The notes under the pieces: model-generated | Databases searched by the model: none | The model's input: only the letters and a program-made list of their open reading frames with translations | Told to the model about the DNA's origin: nothing | Translations under genes and position numbers: made by a program | From: an uncultured Paludibacter sp. | GTDB lineage: Bacteria; Bacteroidota; Bacteroidia; Bacteroidales; Paludibacteraceae | NCBI GenBank assembly: GCA_937897985.1 | Contig: CALCBD010000005.1 | Location: 103,266 to 167,265 of the forward strand | Length of the DNA: 64,000 nt | Direction: 5' to 3' | In this document: one piece after another, positions 37,281 to 45,680 of the stretch | Numbering within the stretch: the stretch's first letter is position 1 | Layout of the letters: each line of letters opens with the position of its first letter

Positions 37281-37453
37281 GGGGTGACCATAATCCACTT
37301 TACAGTTGCTTGCTTACGGGTATTTAGCTCCCGAAAGCAGTACAAGTCATGGATTGGTACCTCCGAATGCCCATAGCTTTAGTACTGGGCGGTCGGGCTA
37401 ATAATACAGATCAACATAATTGAATAAAAACAGAAAATTAAAAATAAACAGCA

Positions 37454-37987
37454 ATGCGAAAATTATCACTTTTCATAGCGGCAAGTTTAGACGGATATAT
37501 TGCAAAACCAAATGACGACCTCAGTTTTCTGAGATTAGTCGAAAAAGATGGTGAAGATTACGGTTATACAGAATTTATGGCCAACATCGACACAATTATT
37601 CTCGGTAGGAAAACCTATGATTATGTGCTCAAAGAAATTGGCTCAACTCATTACGACAACGGAGAACGGGATGTGTTTGTAATTACGCGAACTTCAAGAC
37701 CCAAATCAGGACGAACAACTTTTTATACAGGAAATTTGGTCGAATTAGTTCAGCATCTGAAATCGGAAAGTGGAAAGAATATCTATTGTGACGGTGGTGC
37801 CGAGATCATAAATGAACTTCTGCAGTACGACCTGATAGACGAATTTATTATTTCTGTTGTCCCTGTATTGCTTGGTAACGGGACAAGACTGTTTAAAGAC
37901 GGAAGACCCGAACAACAACTTCAACTTCTGAGCTTTAAGACATTTGACACCGGACTAACACAATTTCGTTACTATAGAAAAAGATAA
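37454..37987 (+). CDS. Dihydrofolate reductase-like protein (RibD C-terminal domain family)
   Basis: A 177-residue cytoplasmic reductase of the RibD-C/YyaP type with a DHFR fold. The N-terminus LSLFIAASLDGYIAKPNDDLSF is typical. IDTIILGRKTYDYVL and the NADPH-phosphate region IYCDGGAEIINELLQ follow, then VPVLLGNGTRLF. Such stand-alone domains are common in bacteria but few have a known substrate. They are not shown to be true folate enzymes. It is a single gene between palindromic repeats upstream and the convergent exporter gene downstream. No clear TAnnTTTG promoter is seen. A hairpin at 37363-37396 precedes it. Confidence 0.85.
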   Translation: MRKLSLFIAASLDGYIAKPNDDLSFLRLVEKDGEDYGYTEFMANIDTIILGRKTYDYVLKEIGSTHYDNGERDVFVITRTSRPKSGRTTFYTGNLVELVQHLKSESGKNIYCDGGAEIINELLQYDLIDEFIISVVPVLLGNGTRLFKDGRPEQQLQLLSFKTFDTGLTQFRYYRKR

Positions 37988-38090
37988 CTTGAAAGACCAA
38001 AACCCGAAAACCCGGCTTATAATTATGTGTTTAAAACTCTGATAATCTGACTGAAATTCAGCAGGCAATATTCCTGTAGGCATTAAAATT

Positions 38091-40298
38091 TTAATTTTCA
38101 GGAAGATGAAGTACGGGAAGCATTTGTTGGTTAAGCAATTTAAAATCAGGTATTTGCTTCTGCCACATTTCATAATATCGCGTTCCGTTGGTATACAATG
38201 AATCATGAGTTCCTTCCTCAGTTAAAATTCCATTCTCAAGAACAGCTATTTTGTCGGCATCTATAACCGTACTTAGTCGATGTGCAATAATTAGTACAGT
38301 TTTTCCCTGTTGTTTTAAATTTTGAATAATTGATTTTACATATATTTCGGAATCTGAATCGAGTGAAGAAGTAGCCTCATCAAATATTAATATTTCAGGA
38401 TTTTTATACATTGCTCTTGCTATTGCAAGTCGTTGTTTTTCACCTCCCGACAATGAAGCTCCGTTTTCACCGATTTGTGTGTAGAAACCGTTCGGTAATT
38501 TTTCGATAAAAGAAATTAACCCCAGTTGCTGAACAATATAGATGATTCGCTCCATATCAGGTTGAAGGTCGCCAACAGCAATGTTTTCAACAATATTTCC
38601 CGAAAACAAATTTAATTGTTGCGGAACAGTACTAATCATTTTTCTCAGGCTCTCATACGAAAAATGGTTAATATCCAGGTTGTTGATTGTAATCTTACCT
38701 GAGTTTAAAGGATATAATTTTTGTAATAAACAAGCCAGTGTCGTTTTTCCTGAACCACTTTCGCCAATAATGGCGGTTAATTTTCCTTTTGGAATTGTGA
38801 GTGAAAAGTCACAAAATACTTCTTTGCGGGTACCGTATGAAAAATTGATATTTTCAAATCGTATATCTCCGGTATTTTCTCTTTTAAGTTCAACCTTATT
38901 TTCAGTTGATTCACGTTCCAGATCCATGATTTCAAAAAGGCGGTCGGATGCAATTAAAGCATTTTGTATCGATTTGTTAGCCCCGATTAAACCTGATACC
39001 GGCCCCATGAAATATCCGATTATGGAATAAAACGACAATAACTCTCCAGGAGTAATCTCATTATCAATTACAAAGTAAGAACCTACCCAAAGCAGTATGA
39101 TTGTAAAAACACGGCTTATCACTTCCGATGAATAAGTTGAAAATATGGAGTTTTTACCGGATTTGAAAACTGTTTTCAATAATCCGATAAACCTGACTTC
39201 GGTTTTCATATTACTGAAATCCTCAATACCAAATTGTTTGATGGTGCGCACTGAATTCAATGACTCCACTAACTGACTTTCCAATTCTGCTGAATGTTCC
39301 ATTAATTTACGTTCCTGTTTTTTGTTCAGTTTATTGGTGGTGAGGTAAACGGCAGAATATAAAGGTATTACAGTGAGCATCATCAGGGCAAGTTTCCAGC
39401 TATAAATAAACATTAATGCAAATGAAAAAATAACGATAAAGATATTTACTGTCAGTGAAATTGATACATCGTTGATAAATGCACGGATTTTAACAGCATC
39501 GTTTATACGTGAAATGATTTCACCCACCCGCATGGTATCAAAAAAACGCTGGGGTAGCTTCAGTAAGTGTTTGTAATATCCTAATATCAGTCGGGTATCA
39601 ATTTTCTGGCCGGTTTTGAGCACAAACAATGTTTGGTTTATACCCAGTAAAACCTGAAACAATATAATAATAAGCATTCCTACACTTAAAAGATTCAAAA
39701 GGTTAGAATTACCGGTTGGTAAAACATTATCTGTTATTTTCTGAATATAAACAGAGGTTGATAAGCCTAATACAGTATAAAGTACTGCTCCGGTTAAACT
39801 TTGTGCAAGAACGCTTTTGTGTGGAGCAAGTAAAAATGCAAACCGTTTGAAGTTTGAAATTTTCTCATTTTTGGCAACAAAATCTTCATTGGGCATAAGT
39901 ATGACCAAAACACCTGTCCAGGTTTTCATAAACTCTTCTATGGTATGGGTATGCATCTCACCATCAACAGGATCCATGAAGGTTATTTTCTTTTCATTTG
40001 CTTTATAAAGCACCACATAATGATGCAGTTGAATTTTATCATATTCAACAATGACGTGAGCGATGGCAGGATATGGGATTTTACCCAGTGAATCCTGATT
40101 GCCTTTTACACCTTTAGCTGAGAAACCCAGTTGCCCGGCTGCGTTTACCATGCCAAGAACATTTGTTCCCTTTGTATCGGTTCCTGCAATCTGGCGAATC
40201 CGGGCAACCGGCATCTCCAATTTATAATATGAAGCCACTGAAGCCAAGCATGCAGCGCCACAATCGGTAATGTCTCTTTGTTTTACTTTTATACTCAC
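38091..40298 (-). CDS. Peptidase-containing ABC exporter (C39 domain) for double-glycine peptides
   Basis: Membrane ABC transporter, 735 residues, that cleaves double-glycine leaders and exports the mature peptide. The N-terminal C39 cysteine protease domain has the oxyanion Q7 and catalytic C13 (DITDCGAACLAS), the His in HHYVVLY and the Asp in MDPVDGE, so it looks active. Six membrane segments follow at about 160-440, then the ATPase with Walker A GESGSGKTT, signature LSGGEKQRLAIARA and Walker B LIFDEATSSLD. Its start overlaps the stop of the HlyD-like gene by 4 bp (ATGA), which indicates translational coupling. The three GG-leader peptides upstream on the same strand are the obvious substrates. 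Confidence 0.95.
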   Translation of the reverse strand: MSIKVKQRDITDCGAACLASVASYYKLEMPVARIRQIAGTDTKGTNVLGMVNAAGQLGFSAKGVKGNQDSLGKIPYPAIAHVIVEYDKIQLHHYVVLYKANEKKITFMDPVDGEMHTHTIEEFMKTWTGVLVILMPNEDFVAKNEKISNFKRFAFLLAPHKSVLAQSLTGAVLYTVLGLSTSVYIQKITDNVLPTGNSNLLNLLSVGMLIIILFQVLLGINQTLFVLKTGQKIDTRLILGYYKHLLKLPQRFFDTMRVGEIISRINDAVKIRAFINDVSISLTVNIFIVIFSFALMFIYSWKLALMMLTVIPLYSAVYLTTNKLNKKQERKLMEHSAELESQLVESLNSVRTIKQFGIEDFSNMKTEVRFIGLLKTVFKSGKNSIFSTYSSEVISRVFTIILLWVGSYFVIDNEITPGELLSFYSIIGYFMGPVSGLIGANKSIQNALIASDRLFEIMDLERESTENKVELKRENTGDIRFENINFSYGTRKEVFCDFSLTIPKGKLTAIIGESGSGKTTLACLLQKLYPLNSGKITINNLDINHFSYESLRKMISTVPQQLNLFSGNIVENIAVGDLQPDMERIIYIVQQLGLISFIEKLPNGFYTQIGENGASLSGGEKQRLAIARAMYKNPEILIFDEATSSLDSDSEIYVKSIIQNLKQQGKTVLIIAHRLSTVIDADKIAVLENGILTEEGTHDSLYTNGTRYYEMWQKQIPDFKLLNQQMLPVLHLPEN

Positions 40299-41446
40299 TG
40301 TTTTTCTAATGATAATTTTGGATTTAGCCAGTTTTCTATTTTATCGAAAAGTAATTGCCAAAGACTGCGCCTGTTTAATCGAAAATTTGCAGTGAAAGTC
40401 AAACCTTTTTGAATATTTCCGGTGTAACCGCTTTTCAGTTGTAAAGAACCGGCATTTAATGTACAACGCACCCTGAACATCGGTTTCTGGTTGATAAGAA
40501 CCACATCGCTTAATATTTCTTTTACTTTACCCCTGATCATTCCCCATTCACGGTAGTTATATGCATCAAACTGAAAAGTTACTGTTTGATTCTTTCGTAT
40601 GTAACCGATGTCGGAAGGTGAAATGTAACATTCAGCCAATAAGCCGCTGTTGGATGAAATATAAGCCAGATTTTGACCCGGTGCAATAAAATTATTTTTC
40701 TGAAAGCCTGCAACCTGAACCAAAGTGCCCGTAATCGGAGCAACGATTACAAATTGACTTTTTTCTCTTTCGAGTTGCCGGATATTCGAATTTAGTTCAG
40801 CATTTTGACGGTTTAGTGTGGTTTGTTCGGTAATCCAATTGGTTTGATAGTCCTGTTTTGAGACATATAATTGTTCAGAAGCTTTGTCGTAATTATTTTT
40901 GGATTCCAAATAATCAAAGTTTGAAATTACCTTTTGATCTGCGAGTGTTTTTTGAGTTATTAATTCTTTTCGAAGATAATTTACACTGATTTCAAGTTCA
41001 TTTATTTTAGCCCGGTAACGGAAAAATTCTCCTCTGTATTTTGGAGTCAGTAACTGATTGTACTTTCCTGTTAACAAGCAAGATAAGTCGGATATAAAAA
41101 AGTCATTTTCGTGAACTTTATTCTTTGCCAATGCAATTTGTTCGTCTAATTTTTCGGAATTGAGAATAATTAAAGTGTCGCCTTTCTTTACCATTTTATT
41201 TTCCTGCATTCGATATGAAACTATTTCACCATATATTGCCGATTGTATGTTGGTATTCTCGTATGGACTTCGAATCACTCCACGACTCTGAGAACTGATT
41301 TCTACATAAACCAATGGTAATGAGACAAAAACAAACAGAACAATTATAAGTATAATGCTGTAAATGATTTTACTCTTTGTACTAATCTGAGTATGATAAC
41401 ATTCTACAGTATTTTCGATAATTTCAGGAGGGAATAGTTGAGGCAT
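40295..41446 (-). CDS. HlyD-family membrane fusion protein (peptide export)
   Basis: Periplasmic adaptor of the ABC exporter, 383 residues. One membrane segment at about 26-48 is followed by a lipoyl/barrel-sandwich half (ENKMVKKGDTLIILNSEK). A coiled-coil hairpin of about 120 residues, the second lipoyl half (IVAPITGTLVQVAGFQKNNF) and a beta-barrel domain follow. This is the layout of the bacteriocin-secretion HlyD group. It is 4 bp overlapped by the exporter gene. It lies 72 bp downstream of the HExxH-protein gene. The first 25 codons have a decayed copy at 43897-43972. The outer-membrane exit is not encoded here and probably uses a TolC-type channel elsewhere. Confidence 0.92.
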   Translation of the reverse strand: MPQLFPPEIIENTVECYHTQISTKSKIIYSIILIIVLFVFVSLPLVYVEISSQSRGVIRSPYENTNIQSAIYGEIVSYRMQENKMVKKGDTLIILNSEKLDEQIALAKNKVHENDFFISDLSCLLTGKYNQLLTPKYRGEFFRYRAKINELEISVNYLRKELITQKTLADQKVISNFDYLESKNNYDKASEQLYVSKQDYQTNWITEQTTLNRQNAELNSNIRQLEREKSQFVIVAPITGTLVQVAGFQKNNFIAPGQNLAYISSNSGLLAECYISPSDIGYIRKNQTVTFQFDAYNYREWGMIRGKVKEILSDVVLINQKPMFRVRCTLNAGSLQLKSGYTGNIQKGLTFTANFRLNRRSLWQLLFDKIENWLNPKLSLEKQ

Positions 41447-41518
41447 TTAGAAATGGTTTTGTTAGATGCTAATGTACATTATTTATAATTACAATTGGTC
41501 ATTATGATTATTAAATTT

Positions 41519-43348
41519 CTACAACTTAATTTGCAAACCCGCTCTAAAACTAATATTAGCTTCTTGATAAACATTACCGACTACCCAACCTTTGGTTTTT
41601 GCAGTAAGCGAAACATAAGGTTGAATCAGTTTTGAAATAGGAACAAAAAATTTTGTTTCAACTAAACCACCAGGTTGAACATTCTTGTCGTCGAAAAGAA
41701 GGTTCTCTGGTTGTAACCACAACATAACTCTCGCATCAATCGGAATCGGATTTTTTAGCACTTCTTTTCCAATCAGGAAACTATAGGTTTCTGCTTCTAC
41801 ACCTGGCATCCAGCAGTTTTTATTTACAAAATTGTGCAAGGTAAAAGAATAGTTATTAGCATGATACTGTAATAAACCTGTGGTAGATATGTCATACCCA
41901 AAGGAAGTTAACCAGTGATTGAAATACAGATTACCTCGCGTAACACTTCCGTCTTTCTCTGTTCCTAAATTGTAGGACGTAAGCATCACTGAAATTGGAT
42001 TCAACAAGTTAATAAGTTGTAATAATCCCTGTCTAAATAAATAAGATTGCTCTTCCGATGTGAGTTGTGAATATTTTATATATCTATTAATCCCAACTCC
42101 TGATGGATATATACCTCTATTTTGATAAGGTTCGTTTGGCCGGAATAAATCGAATGTGTACGAAAGAAAATCCAAACCAACAGCATCACGTTTTGCAATA
42201 TTGCTTCCTTCAGATTTTATTTCATCATCAATAACTTTATCAGAATAAGATTTTTTGGAGCATAAGAGAACGTATAAAATACTATTTAGATTGCTATACA
42301 ATGGTATAAATGAGATTGACTTTGTATTACTAAAAAATGCTTCTTTATTTATATTATTTGACATCAAATATTGTCCTTCAATACCTGCTTCTGACAAACG
42401 GACCATATCTTGTGGACTTTCGCTTTTCAAACGAATTAAATCTTCATCGGTTATATGACTTACATTTATTAGACTTTTTGTTATTGGAAAATCGTTCATG
42501 TCATTATAGCTTTCTATACCATGTTTAGCAAGTACCGCTCTGTGAAACTCTTCATGCATCCATCCGCTGGTAAGCGGTATTGGTAAGAATGTGATGAAAT
42601 CTGCCATACTTACAAGTGTTAGGTAATTTTGCTTAATTACTGGATTTTTTATTTTTAAACGATATAAACCCTCACGTTTTAGATTATTTACTGATGTGGC
42701 AATATTCAGCGATTGAGACATGGATGGGTCAGTAAAAATACCAGTTAACCCTGATAAATATGTGCTTTTGTTTATGAAAGGATAATCTAATAAAGGATAA
42801 TCCAGGACTATAGGATGGATACTATCAGAACTAGTGTATTTGTTAGTACTAATTCCATTTTCTTTTCTATCTTTTCGGTTTTTTAAACTCTCGATGATAA
42901 ATTCTCTACGTTTTATATTTTGTATTCGAATTTCATCGTCCGTGAATTGTACAGATTTCTTTTTTTGTACTATTTTTTCTAAATAATTAAAGTAATCAGA
43001 GCCTTTTTTAATAAGCTCTAGTTTGACATTTCCTTTAATGAATCCACTTTCTTTAAGCACTTCAATGATATAGGTTTCATTTGGCTCTAAATTAACCTCT
43101 AAAAAATATTTGTTATCAGCAACTGCCCAAAAGACTTGTTTGCCAGCTTCACATTGATACATTAGGTGAGATGATCCACTAGACTTACCAATATACTTGT
43201 TATTATTATAAAAATCAAAAGTATGCAATCCACTTGTTCTGTTTCTAACAATATAAACGGTTGCTTTTTGAACAAGAGGATTTATCGAATCTTGTGAATA
43301 TAAATTGCTAAAAAAAAATAAAAATAATATAAATGAGTAAATCTTCAT
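41519..43348 (-). CDS. Secreted protein with HExxH motif, associated with GG-peptide export
   Basis: I do not recognise a full-length family. The 609-residue protein has a signal peptide (MKIYSFILFLFFFSNLYSQ). Residues about 25-115 resemble the DUF2846 fold (YIVRNRTSGLHTFDFYNNNK). The middle has GWMHEEFHRAVL, an HExxH zinc-metalloprotease-type motif at H265-E266 to H269, next to hydrophobic segments. The last 110 residues are beta-strand rich and end in an outer-membrane-protein-like KL. It sits between precursor C and the HlyD gene, so it probably acts in processing, immunity or outer-membrane passage of the peptides. A third zinc ligand is not obvious, so catalysis is unproven. Low GC suggests transfer. 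Confidence 0.6.
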   Translation of the reverse strand: MKIYSFILFLFFFSNLYSQDSINPLVQKATVYIVRNRTSGLHTFDFYNNNKYIGKSSGSSHLMYQCEAGKQVFWAVADNKYFLEVNLEPNETYIIEVLKESGFIKGNVKLELIKKGSDYFNYLEKIVQKKKSVQFTDDEIRIQNIKRREFIIESLKNRKDRKENGISTNKYTSSDSIHPIVLDYPLLDYPFINKSTYLSGLTGIFTDPSMSQSLNIATSVNNLKREGLYRLKIKNPVIKQNYLTLVSMADFITFLPIPLTSGWMHEEFHRAVLAKHGIESYNDMNDFPITKSLINVSHITDEDLIRLKSESPQDMVRLSEAGIEGQYLMSNNINKEAFFSNTKSISFIPLYSNLNSILYVLLCSKKSYSDKVIDDEIKSEGSNIAKRDAVGLDFLSYTFDLFRPNEPYQNRGIYPSGVGINRYIKYSQLTSEEQSYLFRQGLLQLINLLNPISVMLTSYNLGTEKDGSVTRGNLYFNHWLTSFGYDISTTGLLQYHANNYSFTLHNFVNKNCWMPGVEAETYSFLIGKEVLKNPIPIDARVMLWLQPENLLFDDKNVQPGGLVETKFFVPISKLIQPYVSLTAKTKGWVVGNVYQEANISFRAGLQIKL

Positions 43349-43429
43349 GATAAAATGTTTTTATTGAATAAACAAACTATTAATAGCAATGTAATTCACT
43401 GCTATTAATAGTTTAACAAAGCATTAAAA

Positions 43430-43627
43430 TTAAAAACCTATTGGCACCAATAACCCAATTATAGCTCCAATTTCACCTCCATTTTTTTCTTCACCCCAGA
43501 TACTTCCAATCGCTGCACCTATAACAGCACCAAGGACAGCCATTATAATACCACCACCTTCAGTAGTTTTCATTTCCTCCGCATTCATTTCCTGAACGCC
43601 AAAATCATTTAAATTTAAGTTTTTCAT
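43430..43627 (-). CDS. Double-glycine leader peptide precursor C
   Basis: A 65-residue precursor. The leader MKNLNLNDFGVQEMNAEEM.. ends TTEGG at 24-25, with hydrophobic M14 and M19 at -12 and -7 and E18 at -8, as C39 peptidases need. The predicted 40-residue product is Gly/Ala/Ile-rich with GxxxG spacing (LGAVIGAAIGSIWGEE, then IGAIIGLL). It contains no Cys, Ser or Thr cluster suited to RiPP crosslinking. I infer a membrane-active or self-associating peptide of class II bacteriocin type, though signalling is possible. It is the first gene before the HExxH, HlyD and exporter genes. A 72-bp palindromic control block lies 60 bp upstream. Confidence 0.85.
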   Translation of the reverse strand: MKNLNLNDFGVQEMNAEEMKTTEGGGIIMAVLGAVIGAAIGSIWGEEKNGGEIGAIIGLLVPIGF

Positions 43628-43687
43628 TTTTGTTTTTATTATTAAAATGTGAATTTGTTTTTGCTCTCAACTTAAAGCCTGTGAGCA

Positions 43688-43759
43688 TGACTTTTATATT
43701 TGCAAATACGTGGCAAATATAAAACTCCTTCCGTATACATAAGTAGACGGAAGCTCAAA
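43688..43759 (-). promoter_or_regulatory. 72-bp conserved control block upstream of precursor C
   Basis: Identical over 72 bp to 47111-47182. It holds a perfect 12-bp inverted repeat (TTTTATATTTGC at 43692-43703 and GCAAATATAAAA at 43713-43724, 9-bp spacer) and a 7-bp repeat CTTCCGT/ACGGAAG. Each large arm contains TATATTTG, the promoter -7 consensus, one per strand, while no TTTG -33 box stands at the right distance. This fits a promoter that needs an activator bound to the palindrome. The rest of the 43628-44215 gap is taken up by a decayed gene fragment. Confidence 0.7.
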
Positions 43760-43896
43760 TTCCGAATATTGGTATTAAAAACAAATAAATATACTTTAAA
43801 TGTGTTAAAACGATGTTTATTGCCATAAAAAATCAGAATTAAAGATGCCATGATTTTTCAGTATATGATAAACAAATTCAAGTTTCAATGAAACTT

Positions 43897-44100
43897 TTAT
43901 TTTGTACTAATCAGATTATGATAACTTTCTGCCGTACTTTCAATAATTTCAGGGGGGGAAGAGTTGTGGCATAGTGTGATTAAGACTGAAAAATTAATGG
44001 TATCTACTATCTGTCTTTTTATGTGTTCTTTAAAGAAAATCTGATATATTTCTTCAGCATTCGTTTCCTGAACAGCAAAATCATTTAAATCCGTTTTTTT
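43897..44100 (-). pseudogene. Relict fusion of a GG-leader and the start of the HlyD gene
   Basis: One open minus-strand stretch without a start codon. Its beginning (LNDFAVQETNAEEIYQ, about 44090-44041) matches the precursor C leader at 11 of 16 positions. Its end (PPEIIESTAESYHNLISTK, 43953-43900) matches the HlyD N-terminus PPEIIENTVECYHTQISTK at 14 of 19. The old leader ATG has become ATA with a 1-bp shift. The old HlyD start (MPQLFPP) is off-frame by one extra C in a run of seven. About 65 bp of unrelated sequence joins the parts. I read this as the remains of an older peptide-exporter cassette after deletion. Confidence 0.75.
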
Positions 44101-44215
44101 ATTTTATCATTTCTTGTTAAAATGTGATTTTTATAACATTATGATTTTGAACTGACTTTTTGTTTTTTACAAAAATACGAGACAAAGAAGTCGAATATGA
44201 GGTTTGTTAAAACTG

Positions 44216-45334
44216 CTATTCAAATTCGTCATCAAAAGTGGATGTAAAATAAGGTTTTTGAAGTAATATCGATTTTCGTTCAGTTTTTTTCATAGGAACT
44301 GCATCAAACTCTTTTTCTGTAATACTTCCATATATATGGGTGGTTATGTTTGTCCAAATCATTCTTTTTGGATCATTTTTTAAGCTATATTCCAATCGTT
44401 CTTCTAATTTTGTTGGTATTCCTTGTTTGGAAAAGTAGATTGAACGATAAAAACTTTTTAAGAATAAATCTTTTTTAGGATTAATTGAAACCATTGAGTT
44501 TACATGGTTTATCATTTTCGGACTAACCTCGGATTCAATACGGATTAATTTCCAATTTTCTTTATTGATTATGTATCGGCCAGAAGACAAAACATATTTA
44601 TTGTTCGGAACATATTTTGACTTCGGAGTATATCCAATTATTGCAATTGAGTCATTTGTGTCGACAAAATAAAAAGTTAAATCCTTATCATATTTTTTAC
44701 TTTCACCAACTAAATAGTCATTGATAAATGGAATTTCATAATAGTCAAAACGTTTTAATGAATCAACCTTAAAATCATTAAATAATTCTATTTTTAATGC
44801 TTTTAATTTGGAATCCGATTTGCAACCTTTACCTTTTTTATTTAATCCTGAAACCTTAGATACGTATATTGATTTTGCATTAATAAGTACGGAGCTTGTA
44901 TTTTGAACTTTCTCATTTTGATAACAAATTAAAAAGAACGGGGGCTTAGGCATCGAATTAAATGTATTATCAACTGCTCTGTTTAAATCACGCCAGGCAG
45001 CATCTGCTGTTACAATTATCGGGTTTATTTCAACAGGCAGTAATTCCATTTTTACTTCAGACGTTTTCACAAGTTGCTCACCAGATATTAACAGTTCTTT
45101 GTACCCTAACCGTCTGAATTTATAGTTTAAATCATTTTTTAGTTCAATATTAACTATGCCATCTGCATTAGCTTCGAAATGAATGTTATATCCTTCAACT
45201 AATATTAATGCAAATGATATTGGTTCGTTTGAGTCAATATCCATAATTTTTATAACATGCTGAGCGTATAATTCAGCAGATAAATTCAGCAACAATATAG
45301 AAATAAGTGAAATGACATATTTATGATTTCTCAT
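44216..45334 (-). CDS. CarboxypepD_reg-like exported protein paired with precursor A
   Basis: A 372-residue exported protein from the ATG at 45334, which starts the signal peptide (MRNHKYVISLISILLLNLSA). A longer version would overlap precursor A. Residues about 25-105 form a CarboxypepD_reg-like Ig fold (IKIMDIDSNEPISFALILVE, then RLGYKELLISG). The remaining part is an uncharacterised beta-rich domain common after such folds in Bacteroidetes. The C-terminal 30 residues (ITEKEFDAVPMKKTERKSIL..) are nearly identical to those of the paralogue at 45681. It lies directly after precursor A. Immunity, receptor or secretion-helper roles are all possible. Confidence 0.65.
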   Translation of the reverse strand: MRNHKYVISLISILLLNLSAELYAQHVIKIMDIDSNEPISFALILVEGYNIHFEANADGIVNIELKNDLNYKFRRLGYKELLISGEQLVKTSEVKMELLPVEINPIIVTADAAWRDLNRAVDNTFNSMPKPPFFLICYQNEKVQNTSSVLINAKSIYVSKVSGLNKKGKGCKSDSKLKALKIELFNDFKVDSLKRFDYYEIPFINDYLVGESKKYDKDLTFYFVDTNDSIAIIGYTPKSKYVPNNKYVLSSGRYIINKENWKLIRIESEVSPKMINHVNSMVSINPKKDLFLKSFYRSIYFSKQGIPTKLEERLEYSLKNDPKRMIWTNITTHIYGSITEKEFDAVPMKKTERKSILLQKPYFTSTFDDEFE

Positions 45335-45389
45335 ATTTTTTTTAATCTTAATAATTGCAAGAGAGATTGGGCTCTCTTGCAATAAATTA

Positions 45390-45575
45390 TTAAAATTTGA
45401 TAACAATTTTACCATTATCTGAGTGACCTACTAACCAATTCCAGGCATCACCAATTGCTGCTCCAATTGCATCACCGATTGCTTTACCTATGTCAGTAAA
45501 CAAATTACCTCCTTCGGCTTGCATCATTTCTTCAGCATTCATTTCCTGAACGCCATAATTTTCTAAGTTTTTCAT
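45390..45575 (-). CDS. Double-glycine leader peptide precursor A
   Basis: A 61-residue precursor. The 23-residue leader MKNLENYGVQEMNAEEMMQ.. ends AEGG, with M12, E16 and M17 at -12, -8 and -7. The predicted 38-residue product starts NLFTDIGKAIGDAIGAAIGD, a run of IGxA repeats that would form a glycine-zipper amphipathic helix. It then reads AWNWLVG and ends in a basic tail. It has no cysteine. Precursor B shares the leader and the AIGDAWNW core, so the two could act as a pair, as two-peptide class IIb bacteriocins do. That is inference. The upstream region (45600-45660) keeps only a degenerate version of the 72-bp block. Confidence 0.85.
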   Translation of the reverse strand: MKNLENYGVQEMNAEEMMQAEGGNLFTDIGKAIGDAIGAAIGDAWNWLVGHSDNGKIVIKF

Positions 45576-45680
45576 TTTTTATTTGTATTTAAAATGTAAT
45601 TATTTGTCACATCTTCAAGTCTGTGAACTGACTTTTTATACTCGGTCAAATACAAATTTAAAAAAATACAAATGTGCAAT

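Noticed and set aside
36449..37453. Integron attC sites or a gene cassette around the RibD-type reductase
   Set aside because: I see hairpins but no RYYYAAC/GTTRRRY core pair and no integrase in the window.
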